Part shown: positions 60,001 to 64,000 of the stretch, one piece after another
How the letters are laid out: each line of letters opens with the position of its first letter
Position numbering within the stretch: position 1 is the stretch's first letter
From: Phymatolithon calcareum
Lineage: Eukaryota > Rhodophyta > Florideophyceae > Hapalidiales
Direction of reading: 5' to 3'
Length of the DNA stretch: 64,000 nucleotides
NCBI GenBank assembly: GCA_977006965.1
Contig: OZ345357.1
Location: 2,418,001 to 2,482,000 of the forward strand
The notes under the pieces: generated by a model
What the model was told of the DNA's origin: nothing
Databases searched by the model: none
Seen by the model: only the letters and a program-made list of their open reading frames with translations
Program-made: the position numbers and the translations under genes

Positions 60001-60116
60001 GTAGAAGCTTGAGCGGCACCACGAGCTGCTGCTTCAGCGGCTGTTTGAGCACGAGTCCTGACTCCTTGAACTTCTCTTTCTGCGCGAGCTGCACGCCCTC
60101 TACCGCGTGTCTCCAT
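54042..60116 (-). CDS. UPL3: HECT-type E3 ubiquitin ligase, UPL3/TRIP12-like
   Basis: Transfers ubiquitin from an E2 through a catalytic Cys thioester to substrate lysines. 2,024 residues in one exon (ATG at 60116). Order: a disordered Arg/Ser/Ala-rich N-terminus (about 1-250), armadillo-type repeats (about 255-500, beginning LHGLLRSLGAGLDDMFPMPT, diagnostic of the TRIP12/UPL3/UPL4 group), a long linker, an extremely acidic tract (about 1062-1182, mostly Asp/Glu/Ser/Met), and a C-terminal HECT domain (about 1545-2024). The latter has VLEVEYFDEVGTGLGPTLEF and the active site LPTVMTCTNYLKLPDYSN with Cys1991, ending in a short tail. Relatives act in the nucleus and cytosol on transcription factors and the N-degron/UFD pathway. 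Plant UPL3 genes have many introns; this one has none. Confidence 0.95.
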   Translation of the reverse strand: METRGRGRAARAEREVQGVRTRAQTAAEAAARGAAQASTSTSRTSSQASGSIARGSAQGSGSRAYRTATAAVAAATRPSAYVPPNATSRTLPPFTGLSTPRTSATVAGPALSTRSSAAAASQQTRPLSGPHATERTIARQRGTRKRTRSSRKPPAAPTPQPSTTSEAGPSNLQLRPSKRPRRGSQFARARGRGGISFRGRGRGRGSRRGSSSMDGSAPPNNSGDGAGSSDGRRDVEGPSPTNGDRAGTAALHGLLRSLGAGLDDMFPMPTGSSQSRLRSILSTLRSSEDSTQQLDALTQLCDYLSVGTEESMVSFSIDAFVPPLVNLLNDGTADTKLLSARAITHMMDALPTAAASISHHGAAAPLCANLLSIQYIDLAEQSLSALEKLSTDFPHPIVRAGGFSAALSFIDFFSTGVQRVAASTVCNLCRSPPSDAMDMLVEVLPTMRNLLDSQDQRIREYTIQGFSRLADGFRGSSTKLDKLCSENAVLVDKVLGLVVPASPPALAPAFYSSALHLLATLARGSAILSEKLMNTTSLIMKMKQRLETAGSSHALDFLSVADALLPDSGDPEDVAVVPSRSRRRRNSSTIVSALAAVDVTRREGLEKDSKPLEKFGKALFLPLMRYYVSSADISARQQTLSVLSKFVAIAPDSLLTALILSSPSSEVDDSSDISFCPFVATLIGENSSHTEAHMGLSLANSALKKVPEVKKAFLREGVMHELLRLAALAPKKEDEEAVSLPSTRTTPVPNSSVLRVDGPNDGSTLGRSLRQIAGLEIRDRALRSGSSTLSGHPASSRTGGPASSSGASGPRTSDLTSASRLAIRVGPFRSMTSEVGGHAVAKRALKLVNTHLNNDSDDNLNADEMKSHVLEQLMTTHDELLEAAKVEDVAEGLKPMDDLICSIAADSGISVYEFSRSRIADALYEYLLASDWPADVRTDRCIAFVDAMNKYSTKKPFLLLVRRLLGAFSSEEKLPVQVNELSSSGSSVHSGLRQLSQPFKLKLRRSSSEDTGGELKDYSHHIVLIEPLATMASVEDFLWARVNSGSASRRFHGRRHIQSSTDAGSDIEIGDGGHTEELDSDQMDEDMAGSEDGNEHGDDDNEGSAGNDDEDMEERDHDHYNEEGIFDVDDDAAEQMEAAAAEDDEHGQNEDNSDEDMSSGSDDVIEQDGDGEDMDSDGPGFGLEQQLVGSLPAFELDHDALAQITGASIRRPGSSDADMSRSRQASALARALSSGHGDASTAMRSYAAALAGSARAHARSSSHRAGGSSSSGEPSAARRSPRLNFTLNNVPIPQDRSILSAVVRGTRRSIGVGPRLWSEVHTLIYSRAKPASNQGSRNQPMTNIGNSSTGVQTRRSSRLRNSNPSTGAVIAPVSPKPSNTEVPADLLERVVGTKLSASVPKLPQLDDLPGEASKYVALLTYLKWVQEHSDPRSTDGTQAIRLLSECGSDMDFISHKITAKVKRQVSDPLALCGSAVPRWCFSVARQAPFLMPFETRRILFQSTALGVARALHLLQAREDMANTNSGITSSSQRSMRRDNDTRIGRIQRNKVRIHRSRMLESAVRVMSMYAGHSTVLEVEYFDEVGTGLGPTLEFYTLASREVQRLDLHLWRSKNSVVVREAKPASVATRKSSRHGASGSRVSRRRSRGSSPKSIPEGCEVVRGNVDDDCKEQYVEPSGRGLFPAPISFAKKGNQGPHELFTFIGRLVGKGLADGRLLDLRFSRTLCELLLAFITVLDEEKGPGAGGNKDEQADGVFHHIGAGDSASIAQRLKSLDATTVWEKYRDGRAVLGMMQDVDPQLATSLQSMLDMLTNGQRNVISGLCLSFTLPGDDCVELIPKGADQDVTAENLEDYVARVIHHVLFAGVRKQAEALLTGFSEVLDLQSLRLFQASELEMLICGPAHEDWSVEFLVQATRCDHGFRHESEAVLTLFKVLSELSPNDQRRFVLFVTGSPALPLGGLRNLNPRLTIVKRTPEAGRSPDECLPTVMTCTNYLKLPDYSNYEIAKERIMYAIQEGQGSFHLS

Positions 60117-61359
60117 ACGCTACGCCCATATGCCGTAGCTATTTGGTGAGACGTCTGTGTCGCGGAAAACAAAAAAGAGGGATGGGATCTTGATACGCAA
60201 AAAAGTGAGAAAAGAAAGAGGGGGCGCTAGACTCCGGCGCGGCTGCGGACGGATCCGGGGAAAAGTGCAGGGTCGGGGTCGGTGGAGGTTGCAAAAGGTC
60301 GAAGAATTGATGGCTCAACTTGTGGGCGTAGAGATGGTTGAAATGCCACCACCCTTTCCGCACCAGAATACGGCGGCTCGACAGCGGTGGTTTATGAGAG
60401 AAAATTTGTGCTGCTCATCAGATTTATAAATGATTTAGGTCAGGTCCGTCCGGTCCATGTCATATAAGAATAGCTTTCCTGGAATTACCTCGATTTTTCA
60501 CAGTTTTTTCCCATTCTTCAAAACTGTAAGACTCTCTATCATAACTAAATCAACATCTGTACGCCTGGTTTCATTTTGGGCATAACCCTTCCAACATGGA
60601 AGGTGGGAGGACCGCAATCGCGTAAACAGCAATCGACGATACCCAAGCATATTTTCCTTCCAAAGCAAAAAGTAGGAAGAAAAACCGTGTGAAGAACAAC
60701 ACAATACAGTTTTGAGAAAGCGATTTTCTACGAAATATTTGTTCTTGGAGAACAGCAGACTGCGCAATAAGTTTCAGTTCTTGTGCTCCAAGGCAATTGG
60801 TTCCATGGACAGTGCGCTCATATTTCGCTATTTGGGATTCCAGCAGGGGCTGATAGTGCACTCAATCCATCTGGCACTGTTTCGTCATGGGCAGTACAGT
60901 AAGGGTCCGCACTATTAAAAATCAACCACTAAGGACTACTGGACCGTACAGCCCAAAATCAATTTGCACTTCTAGCGTATAGTTGGCGGTATGCACTGTT
61001 TCTCAGCAATTCATCCAAGTGATCCTTCCAAGTCAATTGGTCTAATTCGTGGACCGTTCTCCCAGTGACTAAGGAAGTGTGGTAAGTCCACTGGCTCGCT
61101 TCCTGTACCATCACGAAAATTTATCATCTTCCTTACCAATAGCGCGATTAAATGGTTTCATATTTTCCAAAAAAAGAATCTGCCTCCTGACCTCTCGCAA
61201 CAGCAATCCCAGTCGGTCGTGCTGGGCATAGCAATCGTCAACACAGGCAACTCGCGTTTCGATATATGCAATGAAACAATTCTGTTTCGTGCCAATACAG
61301 TATGAATTTCCTGTTGGCCAGGTACATTTCTCATTTCAGAAACGGAATAGTAACATGCG
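60117..61359. other. Intergenic, no supported gene
   Basis: Includes the promoter side of the HECT gene. A minus-strand frame 60571-60861 (96 codons) has a hydrophobic helix (FFTRFFFLLFALEGKYAWV) but no other support. Confidence 0.4.
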
Positions 61360-62370
61360 TCAGTACTGCCGATAACTTTCTCGCTGAACACGGTCCTTGA
61401 GCAATTGGAGAACACGCAATATGCGCGGCCTTCTCTTCAGCACCACCGCATCCGCTAATCTGTCCAAGAGCATGGTACTCGCAAGGTAGCTGAAAAGAAC
61501 ATGGAGTACAGAGTGAAGAACAAGAACCACCACAACTGCAATCTGTATTTGATGCAGGGACAGAGTTGGTACGTTTTGAATCTTCAGAACTCCACAACAC
61601 GCACCAAACACAGCGTCCAACATACCCTTCACTTGCTCAGTGATAAACTTCCATGAATTGTGCCGCAGGATTGTACTCATCCAAGTAAATTGAATCGTCA
61701 ACCCAACGCCCTTCCCAATACCACCTGCAATGACAGAAGGAAACCAATGCCATCGATGCCACAATACGCGACTGAAAACCATCGCCATGATTCCAGTGTT
61801 AAAGAAATATAGGATGGAGTACAAGGGACCCATCATAGTCAGCACGAGAAGCAGCGTTGACCAGAGCACACGGTCGCCAGTCTTCGGACCCCAGCGCATG
61901 GTGATGAAAAACATGGGAATGGGGTAGAATAGAAGTAGAAAAGAATCCAGACGGAAAATTCTTCCCAGGTACCACATAACGAAAGTCAGGGCTGTACACG
62001 CAGCAGTCTCTACAATAGGCAGGAGTTCAAACTCTTCAGGGTTTTCTTTGCCCAAGATCACTCCTCGTGGTGGAGGGGCCGAGGGAAATTCGCTCGATGC
62101 AGCCCTGAATTCAAATTCCTGAATAAGACCTTCCCAGTCGTGTTTTGGCATCTTCTCCTCGCTCTTCTTCTTTTTGCTAAACAGCATGCACGTCACAGTG
62201 CCCCGGCAGTCTGAAGTCGTTGTCCAAGATTTCACGCGTAACGCAGCTCCAACATGTTGACGACGCTCACCCAATCTTGTCGAAGCTTTAGTTTTCCAAG
62301 ATACAAGACGGTGCGTATCTGGAGCTCTGTGGTATAAGGCCTGAAAAGATAGAGACCAGCCTCTGCTCAT
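61360..62370 (-). CDS. Plastid-type DUF2232-like integral membrane protein
   Basis: 336 residues from the ATG at 62370; the longer frame begins only with GTG at 62418. The first 75 residues are basic and Ser/Thr-rich, like a transit peptide. A Lys/Glu-rich linker (about 60-110) precedes five to six helices: IVETAACTALTFVMWYLGRI, then FRLDSFLLLFYPIPMFFITM and RWGP, then LLLVLTMMGPLYSILYFFN, a VVVVLVLHSVLHVLFSYLAS helix near the end, and a basic tail. The LETVAF-like start, RLDSFL...PIP...RWGP and MGP-L blocks are typical of the DUF2232 (YybS-like) membrane proteins of cyanobacteria and plastids, whose function is unknown. Divergent from the gene at 62647. Confidence 0.75.
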   Translation of the reverse strand: MSRGWSLSFQALYHRAPDTHRLVSWKTKASTRLGERRQHVGAALRVKSWTTTSDCRGTVTCMLFSKKKKSEEKMPKHDWEGLIQEFEFRAASSEFPSAPPPRGVILGKENPEEFELLPIVETAACTALTFVMWYLGRIFRLDSFLLLFYPIPMFFITMRWGPKTGDRVLWSTLLLVLTMMGPLYSILYFFNTGIMAMVFSRVLWHRWHWFPSVIAGGIGKGVGLTIQFTWMSTILRHNSWKFITEQVKGMLDAVFGACCGVLKIQNVPTLSLHQIQIAVVVVLVLHSVLHVLFSYLASTMLLDRLADAVVLKRRPRILRVLQLLKDRVQRESYRQY

Positions 62371-62646
62371 GTTGCATGTCCCATTGAATCGCGAAGTTCC
62401 CCAAGCAGGCACCCGCACAGTTAAAATTCAGATCCTGCTGTGCCCTGATCTTGGAATTACGTCATTTTTTGGTCATACTGCATGTAGTAAAATTTTCGAA
62501 TAAAATTTAGAAGTAGCTACATGATATTGACGTGGATCCACCGTTCCGCAAAGAGTAAATCGTGCCGGGCCAAGGGACGAGATCATCGCACAGTTCACCC
62601 GATTCAAGCAGCGCGATTTCGATGCCAATAAGAAACGAAATTTACG
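62371..62646. promoter_or_regulatory. Shared divergent promoter region
   Basis: 276 bp separate the ATGs of two divergent genes (DUF2232-like on the minus strand, PNPO-like on the plus strand), so both core promoters must lie here or overlap the 5' ends. No specific element is identified beyond an AT-rich patch near 62480-62515. Confidence 0.5.
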
Positions 62647-63219
62647 ATGGCATGGTTTAAGAAACTGGTGAAATGTTTGGAGGCTGCGAACGACAGAGAG
62701 GGCCACACATTTGCGTGTCTTTCCACAGTCAAGGGGCCCGGAAGCGGCAAGTTCTGCGGCCGCCCATCGAATCGCACTGTCAACATAAGGAATGCGGATG
62801 CTAATCAACTGATTATTGTCAGTGACATGCGGAGCGGAAAAGTGGATGACGTGCTCAACGGAACTTCGCCACATGGAGAGGTATGTTGGTGGTTCCCGGA
62901 ATCGCAAACACAATTTCGGATCTCCGGTCATCTTGAAATAATTTCTTCGGGAGACGAACGAGACGGTTATTGGAAAGAGTTGGGTGCACGTCAGCGACAA
63001 TGGTGGGCTTTTCCAACTCCCGGTAGTGAACGGGATGAGAAAAAATACGAAAGAGATGATTGCATTGTCGAAGGCGAAATGCCACCTTACTTTTGCATCT
63101 GCAAGCTTCATATTGACTTTGTCGACGCTTTCGATCGCAGACCGAATCCCATGCTACGAGAGCATTTCGAAAAGGATGACATTACTGGCGAATGGACCCG
63201 CCTTTGCGTTCATTGCTAA
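62647..63219 (+). CDS. Pyridoxamine 5'-phosphate oxidase-like FMN-binding protein
   Basis: 190 residues, ATG at 62647, single exon. It fits the small PNPO-like split-barrel family related to cyanobacterial Alr4036-type proteins (Pnp_oxidase_4). Cues are an early CLSTVKGPGSGKFCGRPSNR strand pair, NQLIIVSDMRSGKVDD (FMN-phosphate region), then GEVCWWFPESQTQFRISGHL (the W-W-F-P and R-x-S-G block), RQRQWWAFPTPGS, and the closing C-L-H-I-D-F-V-D followed by R-...-W and L-x-V-H-C. It binds FMN; whether it oxidises pyridoxamine phosphate or another substrate is not shown. It lacks a transit peptide. It is tail-to-tail with the DUF1995 gene, 55 bp apart. Confidence 0.8.
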   Translation: MAWFKKLVKCLEAANDREGHTFACLSTVKGPGSGKFCGRPSNRTVNIRNADANQLIIVSDMRSGKVDDVLNGTSPHGEVCWWFPESQTQFRISGHLEIISSGDERDGYWKELGARQRQWWAFPTPGSERDEKKYERDDCIVEGEMPPYFCICKLHIDFVDAFDRRPNPMLREHFEKDDITGEWTRLCVHC

Positions 63220-63274
63220 GACGAATGCTTGACTGAGTGCGATTTGAGTATTCCATGCAGCGTGGCAGAAGAAA

Positions 63275-64000
63275 TTAGTCATTACCGAGGAATGATGATA
63301 GTTTGTTCATAAGTCCTGTGGCGGGGTCTTGTCCTTCATCTTTCAGGGCGACCTCAATTTCTTCTAAAGATGGCTGTGACTCTTTGCTGAAAATTTCTTT
63401 CAAAAATCCCACTGGGGGTTGACGGCAGAGAACCCAATCTGCAGTCGAAATGAATTATCGAACCGCACAATGAATAATCACGTTAGCATCGTCACCCGAT
63501 CCATGAAAAATAAAACAGAAGGGAAAGCGCTTACCATCTGGAAACTTTCGGAAAAGAACACCACCCGACCATTTCGGATGAGGATTGGGTCGGTAAAAGT
63601 AAACCTTTTCAAATTCTTCGTCGAAGTACCTCGTCAAGTGTGCAGGAGCCTTACCACCTTCAATATTGCAGTTCAGCAGAATAATAAGCTTATCCATACC
63701 CCATTGTTCTGCAAGCAGACGTACTTTTCCCAATTGCGCTGCAGTAGGCGCGACGACCAGAAGCACATCAACACCATCTCCAAATCGGACATTAGTTGCC
63801 GGTTTCCCAAATCCAACCTTCTTCCCCGCCTTTGCCTTGCCTCCAATCTCGTCCCACGTACCCACAGTGCATTCAATGAGTGGTCCCCATGCCTTTTTCG
63901 CAGCTTTTGCTAGACCTGGTGAACTGAACATTACGTGAACAGAAAGCTCAGTCCCTTCGAACATTGCCGCTAGAATGCGACACAATTCGCGGTCGCCCGC
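63275..64000 (-). CDS. DUF1995 plastid protein, spliced, 5' end outside window
   Basis: Exon 1 (63535 to beyond 64000) is open to the window edge and encodes MFSSPGLAKAAKKAWG, then DVLLVVAPTAAQLGKVRLLA and FPDG. The 96-nt intron 63439-63534 has GTAAGC...CTGCAG borders. Exon 2 (63275-63438) continues in frame as DWVLCRQPPVGFLKEIFSKE and ends KLSSFLGND. Without splicing the frame would end in an unrelated tail after 20 codons. The V-A-P...A...N-P...W and final R-Q/P-P-G blocks match DUF1995, a family of plastid proteins including some of unknown adenylate-kinase-like or LPA-related roles. Role unknown. Confidence 0.82.

Noticed and set aside
60571-60861. Hydrophobic 96-codon minus-strand ORF upstream of the HECT gene
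   Set aside because: A single hydrophobic stretch in AT-rich DNA without homology or context is not enough to call a gene.
62473-63111. 212-codon minus-strand ORF
   Set aside because: Antisense to the PNPO-like gene, which has the recognisable FMN-binding motifs.
63419-63913. 164-codon plus-strand ORF opposite the DUF1995 exon
   Set aside because: Shadow of the spliced minus-strand gene; no motifs of its own.

Overview
The window is eukaryotic nuclear DNA, most likely from a red alga. The evidence is a set of plastid-type genes on a nearly intron-free background: diaminopimelate decarboxylase, plant-type phytoene desaturase, a phytol kinase-like protein, and DUF1995- and DUF2232-type plastid proteins. 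Several carry N-terminal extensions that look like transit peptides with an early Phe (MAFV, MAVF). Single-exon genes of up to 2,024 codons sit among many non-LTR retrotransposon pieces. Another secondary or primary red-lineage alga is possible. No bacterial operon signals, rRNA, canonical tRNA gene or CRISPR array was seen.

Layout. Bases 1-6,500 hold one doubtful GC-rich ORF, a 69-bp near-perfect palindrome, a LINE fragment, a tRNA-derived SINE and a Mutator-like transposase fragment. Bases 6,556-8,862 encode an ApbE/flavin-reductase fusion. Bases 10.6-13.2 kb are a decayed terminal-inverted-repeat transposon with a LINE tail inserted in it. Bases 14.6-16.2 kb are GC-rich, contain an 80-bp tandem repeat and have no recognised gene. 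A membrane protein (16.4-18.0 kb) and a secreted protein (21.6-23.3 kb) follow. Between them (18.2-21.0 kb) and after them (24.6-30.6 kb) are nested transposons: LINE families A, B and C, an almost intact hAT element, and a non-autonomous hAT of the same family. Several have clear target-site duplications (TSDs).

Bases 33.8-35.2 kb encode LysA, followed by a cluster of tight palindromes. Two paralogous Golgi-type glycosyltransferase-like genes (37.4-38.1 and 43.4-44.3 kb, opposite strands) flank a repeat-rich stretch. The second begins a compact same-strand cluster with the phytol kinase-like gene and phytoene desaturase (43.4-47.1 kb). Bases 47.2-48.0 kb hold two small convergent ORFs whose shared 3' end is a 67-bp-arm inverted repeat. 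Bases 48-54 kb hold more LINE/SINE pieces and a small gene with short introns. Bases 54.0-60.1 kb encode a UPL3/TRIP12-like HECT ubiquitin ligase. Bases 61.3-64.0 kb hold a divergent pair (DUF2232-like membrane protein and PNPO-like FMN-binding protein) and a spliced DUF1995 gene running off the window.

Two patterns stand out. First, at least ten short-spacer, near-perfect palindromes of local unique sequence are scattered between genes, and one lies inside a LINE 3' tail. They suggest repeated snap-back (fold-back) copying. Second, a two-member hAT family can be dissected to base resolution (8-bp TSDs, CAGGG-type ends, ATTGCAAT-rich subterminal regions). The plastid genes cover lysine synthesis, chlorophyll-phytol/tocopherol salvage and carotenoid synthesis. 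The phytol kinase-like gene and phytoene desaturase are only 287 bp apart on the same strand.
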